Of a stretch of 64,000 nt of DNA, positions 43,816-53,097 are shown piece after piece. Position numbers and translations under genes: made by a program. Position 1 is the stretch's first letter. Each line of letters starts with the position of its first letter. Origin of the DNA: Blautia hominis (GTDB taxonomy: Bacteria; Bacillota; Clostridia; Lachnospirales; Lachnospiraceae). The DNA lies in the NCBI GenBank assembly GCA_002270465.1, contig NQOF01000001.1, forward strand, positions 684,501-748,500, read 5' to 3'. The notes beneath the pieces are model-generated. The model saw only the letters and a list, made by a program, of their open reading frames with translations, did not search any database and was not told the DNA's origin.

Positions 43816-44702
43816 CACTTGTCCTCCTTTTCCCATTTTCCGATAATTGTAAAGTAGATCACACAAACCAGCAGCAGGAAGGCCAGCAAGAGCATGGTAA
43901 CTGCAGATGACCTGCCCAGAAGTTTGGTTCCCCAGCCCATATTGTAGGCATAAATAGGTACCGTGGTTGTGGCATTTGCCGGACCGCCGCCTGTGAGAAG
44001 GTAGATAATATCAAAGTTGTTGAATACCCAGATTGTACGAAGGACCACCAGCAGACCAACCACGATCTTAATATGGGGCACTGTAATATGCCAGAACTGC
44101 TGGAATTTGGAAGCGCCGTCAATCTGAGCCGCCTCATACTGGTCCTGGGGGATCGTCTGCAGCGCGGACAGCACATTTACCATGATCATAGGTGCTCCAA
44201 ACCAGACATTGATCAAGATCAATGTCAGAAACACCAGGCTGCTGTCACTTAAAAACTGCGGGAGTTCACTGCAGATGCCCAACTGGACAAGAATATTGGG
44301 AAGGAACCCTGAAACACCGTTCAGTATCCACTTCCAGGAAAGTGCGATAACAATGGAGGGAAAGGCCCAGGGAATGATCATGAGGGTTCTGTAAACACCT
44401 TTTCCGATCTTTACCCGGTTGATCGCCAATGCCGCCGTAAACCCAATAAACAACTGTCCCAGCAGGGAACCTACTGTCCAGAGTATGGATGTGAAAAATG
44501 CCTTATAAAAATTAGAGTCCGATAAAACCGCTTTATAATTTTCTAATCCTATAAAATCATATGTCGCTTTAATCAGATGCTTGGTGGTCATACTGTAATA
44601 TAAACTGGAAAAGATCGGATATATGAGCAGTATCCCCACAACCAGCAATGCAGGAAGTACGAAAATCCAGCGGGCATAATCAAATTTTACTTTTCTATTC
44701 AC
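43815..44702 (-). CDS. ABC sugar transporter permease, MalF type (2,7-anhydro-Neu5Ac)
   Basis: A 295-residue, 6-TM CUT1 permease with the EAA loop QYEAAQIDGASKFQQF and a C-terminal TGGGPANATTT segment typical of MalF-like proteins. Start is a GTG at 44702 with AAAGGCGG upstream. It follows the binding-protein gene after an 84-bp gap that holds a stable stem-loop. Confidence 0.88.
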   Translation of the reverse strand: MNRKVKFDYARWIFVLPALLVVGILLIYPIFSSLYYSMTTKHLIKATYDFIGLENYKAVLSDSNFYKAFFTSILWTVGSLLGQLFIGFTAALAINRVKIGKGVYRTLMIIPWAFPSIVIALSWKWILNGVSGFLPNILVQLGICSELPQFLSDSSLVFLTLILINVWFGAPMIMVNVLSALQTIPQDQYEAAQIDGASKFQQFWHITVPHIKIVVGLLVVLRTIWVFNNFDIIYLLTGGGPANATTTVPIYAYNMGWGTKLLGRSSAVTMLLLAFLLLVCVIYFTIIGKWEKEDK

Positions 44703-44726
44703 TAAAATGCCGCCTTTCTTAGGGAT

Positions 44727-44762
44727 GGGACTGCCCGCTTATGTGGTGGGTTGGGCAGTCCC
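44727..44762 (-). promoter_or_regulatory. Stem-loop between binding-protein and permease genes
   Basis: A 10-bp perfect stem, GGGACTGCCC / GGGCAGTCCC, with a 16-nt loop and no U-tract. Such hairpins commonly protect the 3' end of the upstream mRNA segment and raise binding-protein levels. Confidence 0.6.
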
Positions 44763-44786
44763 CGGTAACATGCTATGTATTCAAAA

Positions 44787-46127
44787 TCACTCTACAGTGC
44801 TGAATACCTCATTCAGTTTGTCCTCTGCTGCCTGTGCAGCCTCTTTTACATCTGTTCCGTTTGTGATAATATCCTGGAACATGCTCTCTATGATTCCCTG
44901 GGACGTGAGAAGGCCTGCCTGGACACTTGGTCCCTGTTCAAATCCTATGGCGGTTCCCATGTCCATGGCCTTAGTGATAACATCTACGGCATTGGAGAAT
45001 TTCTGTACCGTCTCATTCTCTTTGTATTCTGCTGTATCTGCAATCCCTGTAATGGATGGCAGCATTCCCACCGGGGTTGCTTCCAGGAATTTGATGTAGG
45101 TATCCTTCTCGTATAACTTTTTAATAAATTCCTTACATATTTCCGGATGCTCTGAGTTTTGCCACACCACCATAGGGATATTGGAAGTTTCCGCGCCATA
45201 GTCCGGATCATCTGCATTTATCTTTGGAAGAGGCGCACAGTCAATCTGGTCCACTAGATCAGGAGAGTTGGTCTCAACACCGCCGATCTGGAAACCGGAG
45301 TTAAAATCAAAGGCCGTCTTTCCCTGGTAAAACAGAGTTGCCTGGTCTAACACCGCATAGTTTACAGAATCCTTGGGGGAACAATTATTATAAATATCCA
45401 GCCAGTAATTAATACCATCAATAGCCAGGTCACTGGTCAAGTCTGCTTTCAGGTCTTCCGTAAGAAGGCTCCCGCCGCCGCTTCTCACATAGAAGTTCAG
45501 GAAACGGGTTCCCATAAGATCATTGGAACCGCAGGGGAAAGAACAGCCATAGACGCCGTCTTTCGTAAGTGTTTTGGCTGCCTCTGCAAATTCATCCCAG
45601 GTTACAGGAACCTGGAGACCTGCTGCCTCCAGCAAATCTTTTCTGTACCACATAACCTGCGCGTGGGAATACAGGGGCAGGGAATAACAGGTACCATCTT
45701 TTTCTCCCTCTGACAGAGCGGTCTTTGAAAACTTATCTCTTCCTATGTCGTCGATCAGATCATCCAGGGGAACCAGAGCCTCTGCATCCATCATCTCCAC
45801 AACATGTCCGGGCAGCGCTGTACTCATATCCGGCACATTCCCTGAAGCCAGGCCCGTGGTCCACTTCGTATAAAAATCACCCCAGGAAAAAGTCTCGATG
45901 GTGATATTCACATCCGGATTATCCTTCATAAACTGGTCTGCCGTCTCCTGTATAACCTCCAAACGGGGCCCCTGTGTAAAAGAATGCCAAAAGGTAATGT
46001 CACCTTTCAGTTCCCCTGTTTTTGCTGTTGTCTGTTCACTTTCTGTACTGCCGTTCTGTCCGCATCCTGCGAGCATGGCGGAAACTATCATCGTCCCCAC
46101 TAACAATATTGCCAAATTTCTTTTCAT
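44787..46127 (-). CDS. Extracellular sugar-binding lipoprotein of the anhydro-sialic-acid transporter
   Basis: A 446-residue CUT1 solute-binding protein with lipoprotein signal peptide (MLAGC, lipid-modified Cys22), then GDITFWHSFTQGPRLEVIQE and the domain-2 GCSFPCGSND region. Position and neighbours correspond to the R. gnavus SAT2 binding protein for 2,7-anhydro-Neu5Ac. ATG 46127 follows AAGGAGAG. First transporter gene after the AraC regulator. Confidence 0.88.
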   Translation of the reverse strand: MKRNLAILLVGTMIVSAMLAGCGQNGSTESEQTTAKTGELKGDITFWHSFTQGPRLEVIQETADQFMKDNPDVNITIETFSWGDFYTKWTTGLASGNVPDMSTALPGHVVEMMDAEALVPLDDLIDDIGRDKFSKTALSEGEKDGTCYSLPLYSHAQVMWYRKDLLEAAGLQVPVTWDEFAEAAKTLTKDGVYGCSFPCGSNDLMGTRFLNFYVRSGGGSLLTEDLKADLTSDLAIDGINYWLDIYNNCSPKDSVNYAVLDQATLFYQGKTAFDFNSGFQIGGVETNSPDLVDQIDCAPLPKINADDPDYGAETSNIPMVVWQNSEHPEICKEFIKKLYEKDTYIKFLEATPVGMLPSITGIADTAEYKENETVQKFSNAVDVITKAMDMGTAIGFEQGPSVQAGLLTSQGIIESMFQDIITNGTDVKEAAQAAEDKLNEVFSTVE

Positions 46128-46190
46128 AAAGCTCTCCTTTCTGCTCACTTTGATTCTATTTTTGATATCGGCCGTATCAATATGTTAATG

Positions 46191-46209
46191 ATAGGTATAT
46201 TTTACCTAT
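46191..46209. promoter_or_regulatory. Inverted-repeat operator candidate upstream of the nan transporter
   Basis: ATAGGTA-TATTT-TACCTAT, a perfect 7+7-bp repeat 64 bp upstream of the binding-protein start. The regulator is unknown; AraC proteins usually prefer direct repeats. Confidence 0.5.
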
Positions 46210-46264
46210 TTTTTTTGTGTACATCTACTAACCAAACGCTCAATAATAGCACTGGACACTTATC

Positions 46265-47122
46265 TTATTCTCTTGCCACCCTTCTATATTGATTGGGCGT
46301 AAACCCAAACGCTGACTTAAATTCCCTGATAAAATAATTGGCATCCTCATACCCCACCTCATAGGCAATGTCATTGATATTGTCATTGCTTACCAAAAGA
46401 GCTCTTGCCGCAGTGGTAAGGCGGATCTCCCTCACATATTCCATGGGTGTTTTCCCCATATTTTCTTTAAAAAGGCTGCTGAACCTCTGTTTGCTCAGTT
46501 CCGCCATGTTTGCCATTCGTTCGGGAGTGTATCTTTCTTTCGGGTGCAGGACGATATAATCTGCCACTATCTGAACCCTTGAATCAATCTGTTTCTTGGT
46601 TTTCATGGCTCTTTTTTTGATTTTTTCCAAATCATACTCCGCGCTTTTAATCTCCCCTTTCTCTCTGTCTATTTTCTCTCCTCTGACAGAAAGGGAGCCT
46701 ATGAGCAGATCCAGATATCCACGCACAAAACACTTTTTGGCTGTGTGTTCTGTTTTCACCCATCTGTAAATCTCTCTGAAAAAACTGTCCTCGCCCATAT
46801 TTTCCGTAACTCTCGGTATTCCGTAATACTCTTTTAAAACATCCTCTCCCTCATAAAAAACAGAGGTAGTAAAACGGATACTGAAAAATTCAAATGTATC
46901 GCTGAGTGCATGGCAGGACATACTGCACCCGCTGGGTATGTACACGATCTGGTTCTCTTCCACCAGGATCTCTTCATTATCAATGCAGAATTCTGCCTTC
47001 CCTTTCACAATATAACGAAAAATATTATACGGAATCACTGATTCCGGGTATACCCATGTTCTTCCCATGGAGTACAGATCAATGTAAAGAAACGTAAAAC
47101 GTATATTGTCAATCACTGACAT
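46265..47122 (-). CDS. AraC family regulator of the sialic acid locus
   Basis: A 285-residue AraC protein: N-terminal cupin-like sensor (SVIPYNIFRYIVKGKAEF...), C-terminal DNA-binding domain with YTPERMANMAELSKQRFSSL and INDIAYEVGYEDANYFIREF. It lies directly upstream of the transporter on the same strand, matching the regulator position in the R. gnavus nan cluster. ATG 47122 follows GGGGG. Confidence 0.88.
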   Translation of the reverse strand: MSVIDNIRFTFLYIDLYSMGRTWVYPESVIPYNIFRYIVKGKAEFCIDNEEILVEENQIVYIPSGCSMSCHALSDTFEFFSIRFTTSVFYEGEDVLKEYYGIPRVTENMGEDSFFREIYRWVKTEHTAKKCFVRGYLDLLIGSLSVRGEKIDREKGEIKSAEYDLEKIKKRAMKTKKQIDSRVQIVADYIVLHPKERYTPERMANMAELSKQRFSSLFKENMGKTPMEYVREIRLTTAARALLVSNDNINDIAYEVGYEDANYFIREFKSAFGFTPNQYRRVARE

Positions 47123-47292
47123 GCCGTAATCCCCCTTGTATCCTTTTATGCATCCGCTTTCTGCAATAAATAAGACAGCTATCAGTGAAGATACTTTTAT
47201 CTATCTGCACTTTATAGCTGCCCGTCCCTTCTCTTACTCTGTTAACTGCCCGCTTATTCCGTACCTTCCCAGTCACGGACCAATGGCCGTGT

Positions 47293-47745
47293 TCACTGCA
47301 CGCGTATCTTCACCACCACTTTTTCTATCTTCTCCGGCTTATCCTCCATCATTGCCACCATATGGGCATCACTGGGATAGCACACCATAAAATCACCCGG
47401 TTTCAGCAGACTGTGTCCGGACGCACGGCCTTTATAAAACCCGATATCCTTATCCGCATCATAGGGCACCGTCTCATCCAGTGATCTGACATCCGCTGTG
47501 GCGATCCTCTCTTTTCCTGACACAATGTAATGTAGATCTATGTACTTTTTATGCGCTTCATAAATACATGCCTCCTCCGGTTTTGATGTGAAGGAAACAG
47601 GATTGCAGAAAATTTTATGTTCAGCGATCACGGTGTTGGGGTGAGGAAGTTCTCCCCGGTGCAGGCCCTCCAAATAGCACAGAACCGTATAGAGTGTTTC
47701 ATACTCTCTGTAGTTTTCCTTATTCCTGATAGAATCAAAAATCAT
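47293..47745 (-). CDS. YhcH/YjgK/YiaL family cupin protein
   Basis: A 150-residue protein of the YhcH/EbgC family: FTSKPEEACIYEAHKKYIDLHYIVSG and SLLKPGDFMVCYPSDAH, which carry the metal-binding residues. YhcH proteins occur in sialic acid operons and are proposed to act as sugar anomerases or mutarotases. ATG 47745 follows AGGAGG. Confidence 0.88.
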   Translation of the reverse strand: MIFDSIRNKENYREYETLYTVLCYLEGLHRGELPHPNTVIAEHKIFCNPVSFTSKPEEACIYEAHKKYIDLHYIVSGKERIATADVRSLDETVPYDADKDIGFYKGRASGHSLLKPGDFMVCYPSDAHMVAMMEDKPEKIEKVVVKIRVQ

Positions 47746-47780
47746 GGTACTTTCCTCCTGATATTTTTCCCTGTGTGATA

Positions 47781-48491
47781 TTACAGATTGATCTTGTATT
47801 GATGCAGCGTATTCTTCAAGACTGCTGCCATAATTTCATACCCTCTTGCGTTGGGATGCAGACCGTCATAAGTAATGCCCCCCAGCAGCTTGTCCGTTCC
47901 CGGAAAGGTGGTGGTGAGATAATAATTTACATATATAAGCTTTTTCCTTCTGGCTGTCGCCGCCAGCCATGCATTCATCTCTTTGATATATCTTTTTCGG
48001 ACCGCTTCATTTAATGATACCGGAATGTGTATCGGCAGCAGGGAGGTGAGGATCAAAGTGGTATCCGTACTTTCTGTCTGGCGTATAATATCACTTATAT
48101 TTCTCTGGGCGGCTGTAAGGACCTCCTCATAGGGTGTCGGTTCCAGCCTTCTCCAATAGTCCCCTTCCAGTTCAATGGAATCATTAATGCCAATGCCCAT
48201 TATGCAGTACCTGGGTTTTAACTGCAATGCATCTGCATAAAACCGCCTTTTCAGATATTCCGTAGTGTCTCCGCCGATTCCCCTGTTCACGATCAGCTGC
48301 CCCGGCAGATTAAAATATGCATTTAACTCCCAGTAATGGGTGATGGAGTCCCCAATGAACAGGAAGTCCGGCTTCTGGTCCGTATAAATAAGAGAGTGAT
48401 TTTTAATGTCAAATTCTTTCCTTCTGCTGTCCGCTGCTGCAGTCCTGGTAAAATACTCCGGCCTGGCATATCCCTCGTTCGTTGCAATCAT
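47781..48491 (-). CDS. SGNH/GDSL hydrolase, probable sialate O-acetylesterase
   Basis: A 236-residue SGNH esterase. Block I FIGDSITHYWE (nucleophile Ser), block II RGIGGDTT, block III GIGINDS, block V DGLHPNARGYE (Asp/His). No signal peptide, so it is cytoplasmic. In sialic acid loci such enzymes remove O-acetyl groups from imported sialic acids. ATG 48491 follows GGAGG; 12 upstream codons of open frame are unsupported. First gene of the nan run. Confidence 0.83.
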   Translation of the reverse strand: MIATNEGYARPEYFTRTAAADSRRKEFDIKNHSLIYTDQKPDFLFIGDSITHYWELNAYFNLPGQLIVNRGIGGDTTEYLKRRFYADALQLKPRYCIMGIGINDSIELEGDYWRRLEPTPYEEVLTAAQRNISDIIRQTESTDTTLILTSLLPIHIPVSLNEAVRKRYIKEMNAWLAATARRKKLIYVNYYLTTTFPGTDKLLGGITYDGLHPNARGYEIMAAVLKNTLHQYKINL

Positions 48492-48635
48492 GTGCCATCC
48501 CTCCTTCTCTCCTTTGCACGAAGTCACCTGCTTTTCTTAAAAATTATAGCAAAATGCTTCTGATTTTAATATGGAGTATACACTCAAAAATAGCACAATA
48601 TGCTCATTTCCAATACGGAGGACCTGTAAATCCCC

Positions 48636-48688
48636 GCAAAAAAAGACCGCCAAAAGGTTCCTTTCAAAGAACCTTTTTTGGCAGTCTT
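48636..48688 (-). terminator. Intrinsic terminator of the hyp operon
   Basis: AAGACTGCC...AAGGTTC pairs with GAACCTTTTGGCGGTCTT on the minus strand, followed by TTTTTTT. It lies 83 bp behind the DUF5692-like gene. Confidence 0.8.
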
Positions 48689-48770
48689 CCAATTGCTGGG
48701 CACACCTGTTATTCAGATGCTTTATTATAGCAGATTTTGATTCTGCTGTCTATTTCTTCTCCTGTAAAAG

Positions 48771-49826
48771 TCAGGATCTTGCCAGCGCCTTGATCTTCTT
48801 ATATGACGGCAGATCCAAGTACAGGTCTGTCTTATACGGATTCCGTTTTGTCTTGCGGATATGCAGGATCATATAGACGAATACTCCTATATTTGCAAGC
48901 AGTGCAAGAAGGCTCACAACAAACAGTGCCGTTGTGCTGGGATTTGCTGACGCAAGCTGGTAAATGCCCGGCTCCACCAGCGCGGTATAACCGTCCGCCG
49001 CCACATACCCCTGGGAAACCGCGGCATCTGCAATGGCTTTGCTGGATGTGGAATGTACCATCCACCGGCTGGCGTCCTGGAAAGCAGGCACGGTCTGGGC
49101 GAACATACACCACAGTGCCAGCGTGTGGGCCCTGTGCTGCAGCCAAGCTCCTTTTCCCACTGTAAACGCACATACGGTAGGCGCCAGCAGCAGGGCAAAC
49201 CCGCAGTACCAGGCATGTGTCGGCAGGCAGTTGTACGTGTATGCAAAGTTCCACAGATCATAGGCTACGATCCAGAACCACATCATATCCGGCCAGAGCA
49301 TATCTTTGCTTCCATCCTTTTTCGTGACTGCCCGGATGCAGATGCCAAACCATCCTGTAATGGTGATGATATTCAGGATCCCCGCAATGCCGTTCATGTA
49401 ATTCCAGGCACCGCCGATATAATACTGTGTCTGGTTGTTGGTATACTCCATGACCGGAGTCACATATCTTCCAATCTCAAAGTCCCGAAGCACAGCTTCA
49501 CAGATATTGACTGCCAGGATCAGAGGCGGAAAACACAGGGCGATCCGGTTGGATGACAGTTTCTTCACATGCCGGATGCACCAGAAACCAATACAGCCCG
49601 CAGTGGAGGAGTACACCTTTGCCAAATGGAACCAGTCCATATACGCCGTATCCTTGAAGGCTGTGAGCCACAGGATCGTCAGCACCACCGGCAGGATCAC
49701 AAAGGCGGAAAAGCCCACCCACTTAAATCTTCTGGTCACCTCATTGAGCGCAAAGAGGCTTACGAACACACACAGCCACACAAGCAGTACCAGCGCTGTG
49801 GGAACACCCTCATAAAATGCAAACAT
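48771..49826 (-). CDS. DUF5692-like polytopic membrane protein
   Basis: A 351-residue protein with about nine predicted TM helices and conserved-looking polar motifs WNFAYTYNCLPTHAWYCG and DMMWFWIVAYDLWN. I recall such proteins as DUF5692; no function is known. It follows hypA by 11 bp, so it is in the hyp operon, and could be a metal or redox-linked membrane protein. Of two near starts (49832, 49826) the second is better spaced to AGGGGG. Confidence 0.7.
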   Translation of the reverse strand: MFAFYEGVPTALVLLVWLCVFVSLFALNEVTRRFKWVGFSAFVILPVVLTILWLTAFKDTAYMDWFHLAKVYSSTAGCIGFWCIRHVKKLSSNRIALCFPPLILAVNICEAVLRDFEIGRYVTPVMEYTNNQTQYYIGGAWNYMNGIAGILNIITITGWFGICIRAVTKKDGSKDMLWPDMMWFWIVAYDLWNFAYTYNCLPTHAWYCGFALLLAPTVCAFTVGKGAWLQHRAHTLALWCMFAQTVPAFQDASRWMVHSTSSKAIADAAVSQGYVAADGYTALVEPGIYQLASANPSTTALFVVSLLALLANIGVFVYMILHIRKTKRNPYKTDLYLDLPSYKKIKALARS

Positions 49827-49837
49827 ACCCATTCCCC

Positions 49838-50179
49838 CTACTTACATAATATTTCTTTGATCATCAGGTCATTTCCCGATAGGATCTCCATTTGCTGCCC
49901 CTCACAGCCGGGGCAGCGCATATCATACTCCATGGCATTGAAGACCCTACCGCAGTCCCGGCACTTTACCATACCGGGCACCACGCAGACCTCCAGTTCG
50001 GTCTCCTCCATGGAGGTCTTATATCTGGCGGCAGGCCAGCACTCTTCCAGATATCTGGGCACAACTCCGGAGAGTTCCCCCACATCCAGAACGATCCGTT
50101 CCACCTCTTCTGCCCCTTCCTCCCGCACCACATCCTCAATGGTGTGGATCATGGCATCCAGGATTCCCAGTTCGTGCAT
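49838..50179 (-). CDS. hypA: Nickel metallochaperone HypA
   Basis: A 113-residue HypA protein. The nickel site is the N-terminal MHE; the zinc site is formed by CRDC and CPGC, 12 residues apart. HypA delivers Ni to hydrogenase or other Ni enzymes with HypB. No hydrogenase structural gene is nearby; in acetogenic relatives CO dehydrogenase could be a client, which is inference. It is 4 bp downstream of the oxidoreductase gene. Confidence 0.92.
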   Translation of the reverse strand: MHELGILDAMIHTIEDVVREEGAEEVERIVLDVGELSGVVPRYLEECWPAARYKTSMEETELEVCVVPGMVKCRDCGRVFNAMEYDMRCPGCEGQQMEILSGNDLMIKEILCK

Positions 50180-50183
50180 AGGA

Positions 50184-52871
50184 TCAGTCCTTTCTCCGTG
50201 TAGTTTTTGCGGAGGAGGCGGCGATCTTTCCGGTCCTCTTCACCGCATTTGCCGCTATCTTCACAGGAAGCTTCTCATATAAATCCGGCTTAGAATGGCC
50301 GGTACGTTTCAGATGGATGGCGTCAAATTTACACTTTGTGGTACACATGCCGCATCCCACGCACATATAGGAATCCACCTGTACGGCACCGCAGCCCAGG
50401 CATCTCTCTGTCTCTTTTTTCAGCTGTTCCTCCGTGAATGTCATCCTGTCATCCTGGAAGGTCCCCTTCTTTTCCTGTGCGTGAGCCGGCCGCTGCCTTG
50501 GTGTATTGTCAAAGCTCTTCAAGTCCACAGCCACATTATTTTTATCAAATGCGTGGTATTCTCTTCTATCACGTCCCAAAGTCAGGGTCTGTCCCGGCTG
50601 TACATACCGGTGAATGGATATTGCCCCTTCTTTTCCGGCCGCGATAGCATGAATGGCGAATTTAGGCCCGGTACAACAGTCACCGCCCACAAACACATCC
50701 GGTTCCTTGGTCTGATAGGTCAGGCTGTCTGCCTGTGCCGTATTTCCCCGTCCGAGTTTCACCTTGCTGCCCTCCAGAAGGCCGCCCCACTCAATGGACT
50801 GTCCGATGGAGAGAAGAACCGTGTCTGCAGGAACCGTAATGGTATCCTCCTCATCATATTTTGGAGCAAAGCGGTGCATCTCGTCAAACACGGATACGCA
50901 GCGCATAAATTCCACGCCAGTCACTTTTCCGTTCTCCGTCAAAATACGTTTTGGTCCCCATCCGTTTTGGAATTCCACCTGGTCAGCTTCTGCTTCCTCG
51001 ATCTCCTCATCCAGGGCCGGCATCTCCTCCCGGCTCTCCAGACAGTACATATTAACGGTGTCAGCCCCCTGCCTTGTTGCCGTGCGGGCCACATCTATGG
51101 CTACGTTTCCGCCGCCTACTACCACTACATTCCCGGAAAGCGTCCGGCCTCGGCCCAGATTCACTTCACGCAGAAATTCCACGCCGGATACCACACCCAA
51201 AGCGTCCTCACCTTCCACATTCAGCCTGCGCCCGCCCTGAGCACCCACTGCTATGTAAAATGCCTCGTAGCCCTGTTTTCTCAGCTCATCCAGTGTCACA
51301 TCTTTTCCCACTTCCACACCGGTCTTAAACTCCACGCCCATCTCTCTCAGCACGTCGATCTCTGCATTCAGCACCTCTTTTTCCAGACGGAAGGAGGGAA
51401 TTCCAAGGGCCAGCATACCGCCCGGCTTCTCCTGTTTTTCAAAGACAGTCACCTGATAATCGTCGATGGCAAGGTAATACGCGCAGGAAAGTCCGGCAGG
51501 ACCGCCGCCGATAACTGCTATTTTATTGCCCAGATGATACCTTTTTGGCGGAACATAGCGCACATCACTGTCCAGCTCTTTATCTGCAATAAACTTCTTG
51601 ATCTCATCAATGGCGATGGGCTCATCAATATCCCCGCGGGTACATTCATCCTCACAGCTGTGGGGGCAGATACGTCCGCAGACAGCCGGGAAGGGATTTT
51701 CCTTTTTAATCAGCTCCAGGGCTTCTTTATATTTTCCTCTGGCAGCCAGCTTGATATATCCCTGCACCGCAATGTGGGCTGGGCAGGCTGTTTTACAGGG
51801 AGAAGTCCCCTCTTCGGCCACATCCTGCCGGTTCTCGCGGTAGTCCATATTCCAGTTCTTTTTGCTCCACACATGGTCTCTGGCTGTGGGTTCCTCTTTC
51901 TTTGGAACCGGATTTTTGGCACAGAGTCTCTGTCCCAGCTTCAGGGCATTTGTGGGACAGTTTTCCACGCACTGGCCGCAGGCCACACACTCCTCCGGAT
52001 CCACTTCCGCGGTAAAATTGGAGCGGATGGCATCCGGGGTGCGGAATAAGGTTGCAATACGCATGGAAAAGCAGGAACAACTGCAGCAGTTACAGATTGC
52101 TGCTGATTCCCCCAGGCCGTCTGTAGCAGGCATCTCATGCATCAGGCCATTGTCCTCCGCGAATTTGAGGATTTTAAGCACTTCCTCCCGGCTTACCTGA
52201 CGGCCTCTTCCCGTCCTGATATAATACTCCGCTCCGGTTCCCATCTGGATGCAGATGTCCTTTTCCAAATGACCGCAGCCCTCGCCCAGCACTTTTCTGG
52301 ACTGGCGGCAGGAGCAGTCTGACACACTGAACGTATCATATTTCCGCAGATAATAAGACAGCTTTTCCCAGGGCTGAACTCCGGGCAGATCCTTTATGGC
52401 GCTCTCCACAGGAGTCACACGCATCATTGCCATGCCTTCCGGAAAAAGAGGGGCCATAGGCGCGATCCTTTTTCTGGTATACTCCTCAAAAGCCTTGCCG
52501 ATCTCAGGGTGCGCGGCTAACTGTTCCCGGTTATTTACCATCATTTCCAGCATACCCGGCGCAAAAATGTTGATAAAGTACCTGTCCCGTTTATCCTTCT
52601 TATCGGTCCAGACCTTAACCACACCTGTGTAGGTAAGCCGGTCCAGAAGCTTTTTGGTCTCCTCCCTGCTCTTTCCGCATTTTTCCACAATATACTCAAA
52701 GGTACGCGGCTGGCGAAGCCCCATCACCAGGGCCACATCCGCCATATCATCCGTCACCACGGCATTCAGTGCATAATATTCCGGAGCCTTCTCATCAATC
52801 CGGTTCATTGCCCCAGCAACACCGCCCACCATTTTTGCCAGTTTTACAATTTTCGGTCTTAAATTTGCCAT
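50184..52871 (-). CDS. Multidomain Fe-S/FAD oxidoreductase (wHTH + ferredoxin + GltD-like)
   Basis: An 895-residue fusion. Residues about 30-110 resemble a winged helix (RTFEYIVEKCGKSREETKKL). A Cys-rich domain follows (SDCSCRQS, CNCCSCSC), then a ferredoxin motif CVACGQCVENCP, then a GltD/NfnB-like region with its own Cys motif (CGRICPHSCEDEC), FAD motif VIGGGPAGLSCAYYL and NAD(P) motif VVVGGGNVAIDVA, and at the C-terminus CLGCG plus CVGCGMCTTKC. It probably moves electrons between NAD(P)H and ferredoxin-like partners. It sits between hypB and hypA. Confidence 0.82.
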   Translation of the reverse strand: MANLRPKIVKLAKMVGGVAGAMNRIDEKAPEYYALNAVVTDDMADVALVMGLRQPRTFEYIVEKCGKSREETKKLLDRLTYTGVVKVWTDKKDKRDRYFINIFAPGMLEMMVNNREQLAAHPEIGKAFEEYTRKRIAPMAPLFPEGMAMMRVTPVESAIKDLPGVQPWEKLSYYLRKYDTFSVSDCSCRQSRKVLGEGCGHLEKDICIQMGTGAEYYIRTGRGRQVSREEVLKILKFAEDNGLMHEMPATDGLGESAAICNCCSCSCFSMRIATLFRTPDAIRSNFTAEVDPEECVACGQCVENCPTNALKLGQRLCAKNPVPKKEEPTARDHVWSKKNWNMDYRENRQDVAEEGTSPCKTACPAHIAVQGYIKLAARGKYKEALELIKKENPFPAVCGRICPHSCEDECTRGDIDEPIAIDEIKKFIADKELDSDVRYVPPKRYHLGNKIAVIGGGPAGLSCAYYLAIDDYQVTVFEKQEKPGGMLALGIPSFRLEKEVLNAEIDVLREMGVEFKTGVEVGKDVTLDELRKQGYEAFYIAVGAQGGRRLNVEGEDALGVVSGVEFLREVNLGRGRTLSGNVVVVGGGNVAIDVARTATRQGADTVNMYCLESREEMPALDEEIEEAEADQVEFQNGWGPKRILTENGKVTGVEFMRCVSVFDEMHRFAPKYDEEDTITVPADTVLLSIGQSIEWGGLLEGSKVKLGRGNTAQADSLTYQTKEPDVFVGGDCCTGPKFAIHAIAAGKEGAISIHRYVQPGQTLTLGRDRREYHAFDKNNVAVDLKSFDNTPRQRPAHAQEKKGTFQDDRMTFTEEQLKKETERCLGCGAVQVDSYMCVGCGMCTTKCKFDAIHLKRTGHSKPDLYEKLPVKIAANAVKRTGKIAASSAKTTRRKD

Positions 52872-52914
52872 ATACTAACCCACCCTTTCTATACCATTCT
52901 GCAGTTACCCTGTT

Positions 52915-53047
52915 GTAACAGTTCAGACAGGTCTGCGCATTTACTGCGCTGACCGTATGAAAAAGTAGTACCAGCAGGCATCCGGCTCATCGCGAAGCGA
53001 TTTTTAATGGCTGGATGCGTAATGGTTCAGCTTGTCTGAACTGTTAC
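52915..53047. mobile_element. MITE-like repeat, type II, complete copy
   Basis: 133 bp with 15-17-bp terminal inverted repeats (GTAACAGTTCAGACA... / ...TGTCTGAACTGTTAC). The left third equals the type I repeats (AGGTCTGCGCATTTACTGCG); the rest matches 23579-23692. It lies inside the hyp operon, between hypB and the oxidoreductase gene. Confidence 0.85.
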
Positions 53048-53097
53048 ACCCTGTTTCTGTTCACAGTCCTTCCATTCAACAGCTCTGTGAAAAATGA

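Noticed and set aside
47237-47300. Possible further MITE fragment (CCGTACCTTCCC resembling 21560-21600)
   Set aside because: Only a dozen matching bases; could be chance.
50295-52049. 584-codon plus-strand frame opposite the Fe-S oxidoreductase gene
   Set aside because: Antisense shadow of a high-scoring multidomain gene; no ribosome binding site or recognisable domain.
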